A DNA stretch of 5,376 bases, from NCBI RefSeq assembly GCF_910577345.1, contig NZ_CAJTMT010000053.1, forward strand, positions 1 to 5,376, given 5' to 3'. A model generated the notes under the pieces. It saw only the letters and a list, made by a program, of their open reading frames with translations, ran no database searches and was not told the DNA's origin. This DNA comes from an uncultured Duncaniella sp. GTDB taxonomy: Bacteria > Bacteroidota > Bacteroidia > Bacteroidales > Muribaculaceae. Below, piece by piece: positions 1 to 5,376 of the stretch. A program made the position numbers and the translations under genes. The first letter of the stretch is position 1, and every line of letters begins with the position of its first letter.

Positions 1-347
1 GAGGTCCACAATGTATCGCGTCGGTTCTCACGTCCCGTCACAGACCATCCGTCCGTCTCCACCGCAAGAGGATTGCGGGAGAATATGAGCGTATTACATA
101 TTTGTTCTATATATCTGATGTGCAGGATTATCTCGTCATCCTTTATCTCATACTCCCCACCAAATGACCTGATGAGATTCAGTTGGTCATCCTCCGAATC
201 GTGATATGAGAATTTATTACCGGAAAACACATATCTCGCATTTCCGCAAGAGACCGACGAGCCATACTGCCAGATACCATCCAGATCAACGCAGTTGCAT
301 TGCAGGGCAAGCAACATGAATAAGCAAAACAGAATAGAAGATTTCAT
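1..347 (-). CDS. Small exported protein, paralog of the upstream neighbour (3' partial)
   Basis: An ATG at 347 opens a frame with no stop through 115 codons to the left edge, so the C-terminus is missing. The N-terminus MKSSILFCLFMLLALQCNC is hydrophobic and looks like a signal sequence. It has Cys17 and Cys19, but the residues before them (LQ, CN) do not make a good lipobox, so lipoprotein status is uncertain. The mature part, VDLDGIWQYGSSVSCGNARY followed by KFSYHDSEDDQLNLIRSFGG and EYEIKDDEIILHIRY, matches the preceding gene block by block, including FGG and the later GW. The start is supported by the signal sequence, the paralogy and the 4-base spacing from the previous stop. Its last visible 60 bases are about 60% GC, higher than the rest of the array. 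Confidence 0.8.
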   Translation of the reverse strand, partial: MKSSILFCLFMLLALQCNCVDLDGIWQYGSSVSCGNARYVFSGNKFSYHDSEDDQLNLIRSFGGEYEIKDDEIILHIRYIEQICNTLIFSRNPLAVETDGWSVTGRENRRDTLWT

Positions 348-351
348 ATTT

Positions 352-816
352 TTACATTTCTTCATTATAGGGTTCACAAAGAGGATAGTAGGCATTGCCA
401 TCAAAGACAATGCTGTCTGCCGTAATTTTTATTGGCAAAACGAAGGATTGCGGTGATTTTAAGTGAATGTTCTTATCTCCAACATAATTTTTCTTTTCCC
501 ATCCAAAACTTGCAATAGGTATTCTTGGATCATAATCCAACTCCATAGGAGTATAAACACCTTCAACATAATACATTATATTAAGCTTTACGGAATCGCC
601 ATCTATGTAATAACTGCCTCCAAAATATCTCAACGGATTCAGACCCTCATATTCGCTTCTATAGTACCGGAATGAATCTGCCTTAAACTCATACCTCTGT
701 GCAAAACCACTCCCAACTCCACATGAATATGCTTGATATATACCATCCGGCAATACTTCCGCCGACAGCGACGGAAGTATTCCTACAATCAAAACGAATA
801 AAAATTTCCTGCTCAT
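352..816 (-). CDS. Small exported protein, member of a tandem paralog pair
   Basis: A 154-residue protein of unrecognised family. Residues 1-19 (MSRKFLFVLIVGILPSLSA) form a signal peptide with a signal peptidase I site before Glu20. The mature protein starts with LPDGIYQAYSCG and continues with repeating beta-strand-like units (FRYYRSEYEGLNPLRYFGGS, IDGDSVKLNIMYY, ITADSIVFDGNAYYPL). This pattern suggests a small all-beta fold. It aligns clearly with the next gene downstream over DGI(Y/W)Q, the F..(Y/F)xxSExxxLNxxRxFGGxYxI block and a later GW. It is separated from that gene by only 4 bases, so the two are very likely one transcriptional unit. A role as a non-cognate immunity protein is suggested by its position after an Rhs toxin, but nothing in the protein proves it. 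Confidence 0.82.
   Translation of the reverse strand: MSRKFLFVLIVGILPSLSAEVLPDGIYQAYSCGVGSGFAQRYEFKADSFRYYRSEYEGLNPLRYFGGSYYIDGDSVKLNIMYYVEGVYTPMELDYDPRIPIASFGWEKKNYVGDKNIHLKSPQSFVLPIKITADSIVFDGNAYYPLCEPYNEEM
752..781 (-). repeat. Perfect 10-bp inverted repeat inside a signal-peptide coding region
   Basis: AATACTTCCG at 752-761 is the exact reverse complement of CGGAAGTATT at 772-781, with a 10-base loop. It sits 35 to 65 bases into the 154-residue gene and spans the codons around the signal peptidase site. The mRNA would form a stable early stem-loop. No terminator T-run follows. Confidence 0.55.
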
Positions 817-901
817 ATATAATGTTTATTGCATCTGAAACTAAATATTTATTATCTCAAAAATCACCCGAATATTAGAGAATATGAACTGGTTAACAAT
901 A

Positions 902-1426
902 CTATTTGGGAGAAAGCCTTCTTATTGCCACATTATCAAGTATCGAATCAACGAGTTGTTTTTTCTCCGATCTGACACGCTCATACGATATATTTATATG
1001 ATACTTGAAATAGCTATCCTGCCTGAAATAGAGTCCATCTTTCGTATATGCTCGAGATCTTGCAATATTGCCAAGCTTTAAGTTATATAAATTCATGTCC
1101 TGACCATCAAAAGTTGAATTCATAGCCATAGTTCCGTAATGGAATACAACGGCACTGTTGTCATCCATATTAATAATGTAAAATTTATAAAATCCTTCTT
1201 CATAATAATATGTCTTTTTAGGGTCAAATAAGACAATCTCACCATTGCTCAGAGGCTCCAAATTCGGAACCTTAATTATTACTTGAACATTTTCCCTCTC
1301 GTTCGTCTCAACGGTATCCCAATTGATTATATTCATACAATCAATCGTATCCGTCAGCATATCTTCTGCATGTACAATTGTGTTTGAAATCCAGAAGAAG
1401 ATTATTATACATATTAGCCCTTTCAT
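902..1426 (-). CDS. Small exported protein of unknown family, candidate orphan immunity protein
   Basis: A 174-residue protein without a family I can name. Residues 1-20 (MKGLICIIIFFWISNTIVHA) are a typical signal peptide, with a probable cleavage site after VHA, before Glu21. The mature domain alternates polar and aromatic beta-prone segments (YYYEEGFYKFYIINMDDNSA). It closes with a more structured-looking C-terminus, YFRQDSYFKYHINISYERVR then a Lys/Asp-rich helix ending ILDNVAIRRLSPK. Another ATG lies 4 bases upstream (1430) but in a different frame, so 1426 is the start that gives the signal peptide. The start overlaps the stop of the preceding 32-codon ORF. It is probably co-transcribed with the Rhs gene or expressed from a local promoter. 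A secreted or periplasmic immunity role is inferred from context only. Confidence 0.8.
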   Translation of the reverse strand: MKGLICIIIFFWISNTIVHAEDMLTDTIDCMNIINWDTVETNERENVQVIIKVPNLEPLSNGEIVLFDPKKTYYYEEGFYKFYIINMDDNSAVVFHYGTMAMNSTFDGQDMNLYNLKLGNIARSRAYTKDGLYFRQDSYFKYHINISYERVRSEKKQLVDSILDNVAIRRLSPK

Positions 1427-1521
1427 TCATAACGAGATTTATAGTTATTTAATGCTTGTTGAGTCACCTTTTTAATATGTTGCTCTAATTTAGAGTTTCT
1501 TTGAACTCTAGTCAAAACCAT
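1423..1521 (-). pseudogene. 32-codon ORF, possible tail of a displaced toxin tip
   Basis: A short frame between the two exported-protein genes encodes MVLTRVQRNSKLEQHIKKVT followed by QQALNNYKSRYE and a TGA. Reading upstream, the frame is closed by a TGA five codons before the ATG. Its stop overlaps the start of the next gene in an ATGA arrangement (1426-1423), a common sign of translational coupling. The peptide is basic and helix-prone with no signal peptide. In polymorphic toxin loci, fragments of old toxin tips often sit directly in front of their orphaned immunity genes, and this piece fits that pattern. It could also be a genuine small protein, a leader peptide that couples translation, or a chance ORF in A/T-rich DNA. 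The overlap is directly seen, while the remnant interpretation is inference. Confidence 0.4.
1491..1510 (-). repeat. Perfect 7-bp inverted repeat (hairpin)
   Basis: TAGAGTT at 1491-1497 pairs with AACTCTA at 1504-1510 around a 6-base loop. It lies about 30 bases after the stop of the 192-residue gene and inside the 32-codon ORF. No T-run follows on the minus strand, so it does not look like an efficient rho-independent terminator. It could slow transcription or protect an mRNA end. Confidence 0.4.
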
Positions 1522-1543
1522 TATTACTAAGAATCACATTAAA
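1513..1543 (-). promoter_or_regulatory. Weak candidate Bacteroidota-type promoter
   Basis: On the minus strand TTTA (1543-1540) is followed after 19 bases by TGGTTTTG (1520-1513). The Bacteroidota consensus is TTTG, 19-21 bases, then TAnnTTTG, so each box has one mismatch. It would give transcription of the 174-residue gene and the genes after it independently of the Rhs gene. Such near matches occur by chance in A/T-rich DNA. If it is real, transcripts from it would lack the start of the 32-codon ORF. Confidence 0.2.
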
Positions 1544-2117
1544 ATCGAGTATAATGGCCCAATCTTTCCGCTCGCTTCCTACGCCACTCCAAAGTCGCGG
1601 AATCTGCGATTTCATCAGGGATTCCCGGCAAGGAATAATTAGCACTCCTCTCACTAATTTTACCATCTTTTATAATAAACTCAGCAACATATATATATGG
1701 TGGTCCCCCCGCATAGCCTGTTGGAAGATTACTTAATACCTTGATACTGTCAATATTCCAATTTCTTATCAAGTCATCTTCCCATGATTTAAAATTCCTG
1801 CTATATTTTTTTCGTTCATAATATATAGGACATTCATACACGATCAAACTATCATGATTGCTCCAGATTGTAACGACATTAAGTTTGTTGCCTTCCAATG
1901 CCATTCCCCCTCTGAAAAAGACGGTATCATTAATGCTGTCAATCTTAAATTTTTCAATAGGAGTATAATACCATATTGATGGCGAAGTCAACCACTCCGC
2001 AGAATTTTCATAACATATCGACTGATACTTATGGCATAATACCTCCATAAGAGTTTCCGATGTCACCATCTGACCAACTCCTATAACTATCAAAATCACT
2101 ATTACTAATTTTTTCAT
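1539..2117 (-). CDS. Small exported protein, candidate cognate immunity protein of the Rhs toxin
   Basis: A 192-residue protein that I do not recognise as a named family. It begins 41 bases after the Rhs stop on the same strand, the usual place for the immunity gene of an Rhs tip. Residues 1-20 (MKKLVIVILIVIGVGQMVTS) form a classic signal peptide with a likely signal peptidase I site before Glu21. No lipobox is seen. The mature part is polar and rich in aromatic and beta-prone segments (WYYTPIEKFKIDSINDTVFF, YIYVAEFIIKDGKISE), with a basic C-terminal helix (WRRKRAERLGHYTRF). The ATG has no Shine-Dalgarno sequence but an A/T-rich leader, normal for Bacteroidota. The immunity role is inferred from position alone. 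If correct, an exported product would point to toxin action in the periplasm. It could instead be an accessory or adaptor protein. Confidence 0.82.
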   Translation of the reverse strand: MKKLVIVILIVIGVGQMVTSETLMEVLCHKYQSICYENSAEWLTSPSIWYYTPIEKFKIDSINDTVFFRGGMALEGNKLNVVTIWSNHDSLIVYECPIYYERKKYSRNFKSWEDDLIRNWNIDSIKVLSNLPTGYAGGPPYIYVAEFIIKDGKISERSANYSLPGIPDEIADSATLEWRRKRAERLGHYTRF

Positions 2118-2158
2118 TTATGATAATATTTTAAATTAATATCCTTGGAAACCAATAA

Positions 2159-5100
2159 CTATTTCCTTCCATTACCAAATATCAATAGATATGCTATCGT
2201 GTATGCGGAAACTCCGGTACAATATAAATCTCTTCTCTTCATAAAATTATGGGTATTTGGATGGTAGCATATCTTATCGTTAAAATAACTTATACGTAAC
2301 CCTATATTGTGTTCTGCTCTTATACCATTTTCAACTAAACCTGCGAATAAGTCACTTCTATCCACGGGGGTGCCGTTATCTGATACAGCCCACGGGGATT
2401 CATCCGGTTGTTTTCTAACCATAAAATCAAAAGCATGTGCCATTTCATGAGCCAAACCAATATATGATGGACGTGCATCTGTTACACCTCCATCTGATGT
2501 TTTGCTAAGAGCTCCTGTTTGCTTGTCCGGATTCCACAATATAGTATTACTTTCTGTATAGAAAACGTTTCCCTCCGTTATTGAGTTGAAGTATAAAGCC
2601 TCTGGGATATTAATTAAATCGGACACCATTTTACCTCCGATCAATCCTTCGCTAATCAATTGAAGATTATCAGCTAATTTATAAACAAAGGAATTACCCC
2701 CCTCGTAAGGGTTGTTGCTTTTATTATAAAAACCATAAACTCCCTCTACTTTTCTATATTCCCATTCCTCATCATCTTCCCATACAACTATACGCTCCCC
2801 ATTCGGGTCGATGTAGTTGATGGGATTTCCGGCGCAGTAGGCGTAGGGGCTCAGCCAGGGGTATTTCTCGGCGAGGGGATCCCATGTGGTGAAGGAGGCG
2901 AGGAGGGGGTTGTAGCGGCGGGCGATGAAGTCGTATTCGTTCAGTCCGAAGAGGCGCAGGCGCTCGTTGCCAGCGTACAGGAAGGGCTGCTCAGTAGCTT
3001 CCCGCCACGGCTCACCGTAGGGGTAATAATTGGTCTGCTCAACTATCTTACCGTCTCCATCGACAACAGCTACATTGTTGCCTTGGTAATCAGTAACATA
3101 GTAATACACATCATTATCCATGAAATAGCCTCCCGCAAAGCGGGTCATGACATGTCGGTGACCGCCAAGTGCAGGAGCGGATGTAATAATCTGACCGTTA
3201 CCCCGGTATTCTTTGACTAACAGAGGTAACTCATTGAGCACACCGGATGGCTGCATCATATAGATGGTCGTCGACAGGTGGTTGCCGAGGTTGTCCCACG
3301 CGTCATGGAACTCATGGCCCTCGTCAAGCACCATCCTCACCGGATGACCATCGTTGTTATACTCTATCAGCGTGATTCCACGTGTCTCGTCCGAGACTAT
3401 ACGCCCGGCGTCGTCATAGCTGACCGACATGTCCGACTCGTTACGGCCCATGCCCGTCATCCCCTCGAATGCAACAGCATCGCTCTTGGCTGTAACCGAA
3501 CTTATACGGTTGCCGTCATAACTTATCGAAATATCGTCAAGAGTTCCATAGCTCTCCATCTTCGGGCCATCCATATCAACCATGTCGACAATGCCACGGC
3601 GCTTGACCGAAGTCAGATTGCTCATCGCGTCATAGCTGTAAGTTGCCGAGAAGCGGTCGGCATTGCTCCTGTACATCGAGGCAGACGTCAGGCGGTTATT
3701 TCCATCGTAGGAATACGAATAGACCTCCCCGTCCATAACCTTCGAAGAGATATTCCCATTATAGCAGGGAAACAGCCCCTCAGCATACTCTAATTTCTCC
3801 GAAATTACCTTCGGAACCTTCACTAAAGTACCACCCGAAAGCTGATTCCGCAGCTCCCCGGTAGTCGTCTCCGACGACTTCAGCCATCCGTGTATATCGT
3901 ATATAAAATCCTGACGGCAGGCACCGAATGCACGCGAACTCAACTGACCCAACGAATTGTAGGCCATATCCATCCTCGCAGTATCGGTCCGGGCCGTATT
4001 TGAATCATGAAGCAACACACGGTGAGCGGTCTGACGACCCATCACGTCATAGTCATACTCCTCAGTGACCTTCGGAACCTTCGGGTCACACGGATCGTGG
4101 ACGGTCTTCTGAAGCTGACCGTCGTAGGTGTAGACGTAGTTCGTGCGACCCTTGTTGAAGCCCGTCGAATAGCTCTGTATAACCTGACCGTCGGTATTAT
4201 AGTGGTACGACTCAAAATTCTTGCCGTCATACACTCCCGTCAGCAGACCCTTCGACGACGGGGAGTACTCGGAATAGACCCATCCCGGCGACGAATCCTC
4301 ATCCCAGCCGTACTCCGATCCGAGGCGGTTGTCGCTGATGAACTGATAGTTGTCGTAGAACCTCGCCCATGCCACCTCAGCCTCATCAGGAACATCCGGA
4401 ACGGCATAGCCATGGAAAGCACCCCAGTCAGGCTCAGCCGTATTGGTCTGATACGCAAAATATGTAGCCTCCGCATCTGTCATCCGGCAATCGAAAGCTA
4501 TCACCTGACGGTCGGCATTGTCGTAGCAGTAAAGACGCCACACACCCGCCTCCTGATGCGGAGAAAGCTCGGCCCCGAGGCGGTCAACGATGTCATAGCG
4601 GTAGAGCCACTCCCGAAGACCCGGAAGCTTCTTGCTCACTAACCGACCCCGCTCATCGTAGTCATACCAGTAGGCATAGCGCTGCATGTCTGCATCTGTC
4701 CGCTTCGCCGTCCCCGACAGAGCCGGAGGAAGGATATACCTCAGCTCACCGAAATCGTCATAGACATAATCCGTCACCAAGCCTCCCTGCTTACGGCACA
4801 CTGTCAGCCCACGGAAATCCTTGTAGATCTCGGTCGTGATTCCGTCCTCATCCTCAGTAACCTCAATTGTCAGAAGCCCCTTGGGATAGTTGCCCTCCGA
4901 TGTGACCCCGCCTGATGATGGGGTGTAGCGCACACAACTGTGGGCATCCGCATCATTCACGAGGTAGCGGACAGTCGCGGTTCTGTCCCCGGAGTGCCAC
5001 GCGCGCCCGCTCTTTGTCGTGGATACGAGCAATTCCCGCTGAGAGGCTTCGTAGGTGAACGACGTATAAGGGTAGTCATCCCCATAGTCCGAGATGGCTA

Positions 5101-5376
5101 CCGCCTTCACGCCCTCACTATCAGGCGTCTGTGAGGTATAGGCCACCGGATTCCACCGACGCGACAGACGGCCCATCACATCAAACTCGCTTATCTCAGT
5201 GAGGTAGCTCCTGTCGGGCTGACGGGTGACCGTAGCCCGGTTGCGCCCGAGGCCGTCGAAATAGGAATAGGAGGTGTATTTGTATCCGTAATCCGTCCAT
5301 ACGGCTTTCGTGATATAGTTGTTGCCGTCCTGATTTATACGGTAGGAATATGCCTCCAGCTTTCTTGAATTGAGTT
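2159..5376 (-). CDS. Rhs/YD-repeat polymorphic toxin with C-terminal M91-like zinc metallopeptidase tip (5' partial)
   Basis: The reading frame stays open from the TAG at 2161-2159 to the right edge, so the true start lies outside the window. The first in-frame start-like codon (GTG at 5179) is internal, because Rhs-like coding continues upstream of it (YSYFDGLGRNRATVTRQPD). Numbered from the edge, 1071 residues are visible. Residues 1-60 resemble the DUF6443 region that begins many Bacteroidota Rhs proteins. About 15 YD-type repeats follow (YDERGRLVSKKLPG, YDDAGRIVSDETRG and others). The conserved Rhs core ends at YIDPNGE (E860). The final 211 residues are a variable tip with HEMAH (976-980) and a VEN block (E1015). 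By family knowledge, the shell encapsulates the tip and delivers it to a target cell. Peptidase activity is inferred from motifs. The secretion route is not visible. The tip is far more A/T-rich than the core. Confidence 0.93.
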   Translation of the reverse strand, partial: LNSRKLEAYSYRINQDGNNYITKAVWTDYGYKYTSYSYFDGLGRNRATVTRQPDRSYLTEISEFDVMGRLSRRWNPVAYTSQTPDSEGVKAVAISDYGDDYPYTSFTYEASQRELLVSTTKSGRAWHSGDRTATVRYLVNDADAHSCVRYTPSSGGVTSEGNYPKGLLTIEVTEDEDGITTEIYKDFRGLTVCRKQGGLVTDYVYDDFGELRYILPPALSGTAKRTDADMQRYAYWYDYDERGRLVSKKLPGLREWLYRYDIVDRLGAELSPHQEAGVWRLYCYDNADRQVIAFDCRMTDAEATYFAYQTNTAEPDWGAFHGYAVPDVPDEAEVAWARFYDNYQFISDNRLGSEYGWDEDSSPGWVYSEYSPSSKGLLTGVYDGKNFESYHYNTDGQVIQSYSTGFNKGRTNYVYTYDGQLQKTVHDPCDPKVPKVTEEYDYDVMGRQTAHRVLLHDSNTARTDTARMDMAYNSLGQLSSRAFGACRQDFIYDIHGWLKSSETTTGELRNQLSGGTLVKVPKVISEKLEYAEGLFPCYNGNISSKVMDGEVYSYSYDGNNRLTSASMYRSNADRFSATYSYDAMSNLTSVKRRGIVDMVDMDGPKMESYGTLDDISISYDGNRISSVTAKSDAVAFEGMTGMGRNESDMSVSYDDAGRIVSDETRGITLIEYNNDGHPVRMVLDEGHEFHDAWDNLGNHLSTTIYMMQPSGVLNELPLLVKEYRGNGQIITSAPALGGHRHVMTRFAGGYFMDNDVYYYVTDYQGNNVAVVDGDGKIVEQTNYYPYGEPWREATEQPFLYAGNERLRLFGLNEYDFIARRYNPLLASFTTWDPLAEKYPWLSPYAYCAGNPINYIDPNGERIVVWEDDEEWEYRKVEGVYGFYNKSNNPYEGGNSFVYKLADNLQLISEGLIGGKMVSDLINIPEALYFNSITEGNVFYTESNTILWNPDKQTGALSKTSDGGVTDARPSYIGLAHEMAHAFDFMVRKQPDESPWAVSDNGTPVDRSDLFAGLVENGIRAEHNIGLRISYFNDKICYHPNTHNFMKRRDLYCTGVSAYTIAYLLIFGNGRK
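2162..2794 (-). other. Variable toxin tip: M91 (NleD-like) metallopeptidase domain
   Basis: This is the part of the Rhs protein after the core-ending DPNGE. HEMAH is encoded at 2449-2435, inside IGLAHEMAHAFDF, and matches the HExxH zinc-binding motif: two His ligands and a catalytic Glu. About 35 residues later comes LVENGIRAEHNIGLRISY. An ENxxRxE block in this position is typical of M91-like toxin domains, and its first Glu (2332-2330) is the likely third zinc ligand. Upstream, NTILWNPDKQ followed by a Gly/Pro-rich stretch also fits the family. Known M91 members such as NleD are effector proteases that cleave host signalling kinases. Members fused to Rhs proteins are predicted toxins with mostly unknown substrates. 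The domain ends in a hydrophobic stretch (GVSAYTIAYLLIFGNG). The fold assignment is fairly secure, but the substrate is unknown. Confidence 0.8.
2795..3035 (-). other. Conserved Rhs core region (end of the encapsulating shell)
   Basis: This segment encodes the conserved Rhs-associated core, beginning near NYYPYGEPW and running through FLYAGNERLRLFGLNEYDF, IARRYNPLLASFTTWDP and SPYAYCAGNPINYIDPNGE. The order Tyr-Pro-Tyr-Gly, Tyr-x-Gly, ARRYxP, WDP, NPxNYxDPxG is the family signature. In studied Rhs proteins the paired Asp-Pro motifs at the end of this core take part in autocleavage that frees the tip inside the shell. Both motifs (WDPLAEKY and IDPNGE) are present here, so cleavage is plausible but not shown. 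GC content is 61-63% between 2821 and 3000, the highest in the Rhs gene by the blocks I counted. Confidence 0.88.

Noticed and set aside
817..901. A toxin-tail remnant or promoter upstream of the 154-residue gene
   Set aside because: All minus-strand frames are broken by stops within about 20 codons. The best promoter-like pair (TTTG and TAGTTTCA) is only about 14 bases apart, too close for the consensus.
463..1081. Short plus-strand frames opposite the small exported-protein genes (463-675, 884-1081)
   Set aside because: Each overlaps a minus-strand gene with a clear signal peptide, and their products show no coherent features.
2118..2158. Possible terminator or promoter between the Rhs gene and the first small gene
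   Set aside because: Only a 4-bp stem (TTGG/CCAA at 2145-2155) and A/T-rich DNA are present. There is no T-run after the stem and no good match to the Bacteroidota promoter boxes.
3278..3793. A 171-codon open frame on the plus strand, antisense to the Rhs gene
   Set aside because: It mirrors the Rhs frame, with His/Arg/Val-biased composition and no recognisable domain or start signal.
3804..4083. A repeated 15-base string ACCTTCGGAACCTTC at about 3807 and 4069
   Set aside because: It encodes a shared KVPKV in two YD-repeat neighbourhoods. Repetition like this is ordinary within Rhs shells and no flanking repeat extends it.
4042..4476. Arg/Thr-rich open frames on the minus strand (4042-4230 and 4240-4476)
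   Set aside because: They are alternative-frame readings of the Rhs gene with low-complexity Arg/Ser/Thr content. The Rhs frame itself is uninterrupted, so no frameshift needs explaining.
4007..4642. A 211-codon open frame on the plus strand, antisense to the Rhs gene
   Set aside because: It lies wholly within the Rhs coding region and its product (Val/Ile/Arg-rich, no domain) looks like an antisense reading of YD repeats.
5177..5179. GTG as the start of the Rhs protein
   Set aside because: The same frame continues to the right edge and encodes Rhs-type sequence (YFDGLGRNRATVTRQ), so this codon is internal.

Overview
The window looks like accessory DNA from a member of the Bacteroidota, most likely a gut Bacteroidales. 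Three things point there. The large protein is an Rhs/YD-repeat protein of the type common in Bacteroidota, with a DUF6443-like N-terminal segment and a terminal 'YDFIARRYNP...TTWDPLAEKYPWLSPYAYCAGNPINYIDPNG' type core (given here only in outline). The start codons lack Shine-Dalgarno sequences and have A/T-rich leaders. The intergenic DNA is very A/T-rich. Genus is not resolvable from this sequence. All credible genes are on the minus strand, so transcription runs from the right edge to the left edge.

Right 60% (about 5376 to 2159): the end of a large Rhs-type polymorphic toxin whose N-terminus lies outside the window. At least 1071 residues are visible. About 860 are YD-repeat shell and conserved Rhs core, and the last 211 form a variable C-terminal tip. 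The tip carries HEMAH plus a downstream VENGIRAEH block, the pattern of an M91 (NleD-like) zinc metallopeptidase. GC content drops from about 62% in the core end to about 32% in the tip within roughly 50-100 bases, as expected where toxin tips are exchanged by recombination.

Left 40% (about 2117 to 1): four small A/T-rich genes in a head-to-tail row on the same strand. Each has an N-terminal secretion signal, and none has a function I recognise. The first starts 41 bases after the toxin stop and is the best candidate for the cognate immunity gene. The second is preceded by a 32-codon ORF that overlaps it by ATGA and may be the tail of a displaced toxin tip. The third and the edge-truncated fourth are diverged tandem paralogs separated by 4 bases.

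Working model (inference): this is a polymorphic toxin locus with an immunity array. The Rhs protein delivers a peptidase tip, and the exported proteins downstream protect the producer against this tip and possibly earlier ones. Exported immunity proteins would imply that the toxin acts in the periplasm or another non-cytoplasmic compartment. No tRNA, rRNA, CRISPR, insertion sequence or convincing rho-independent terminator was seen. There is no gene-free stretch longer than about 110 bases.
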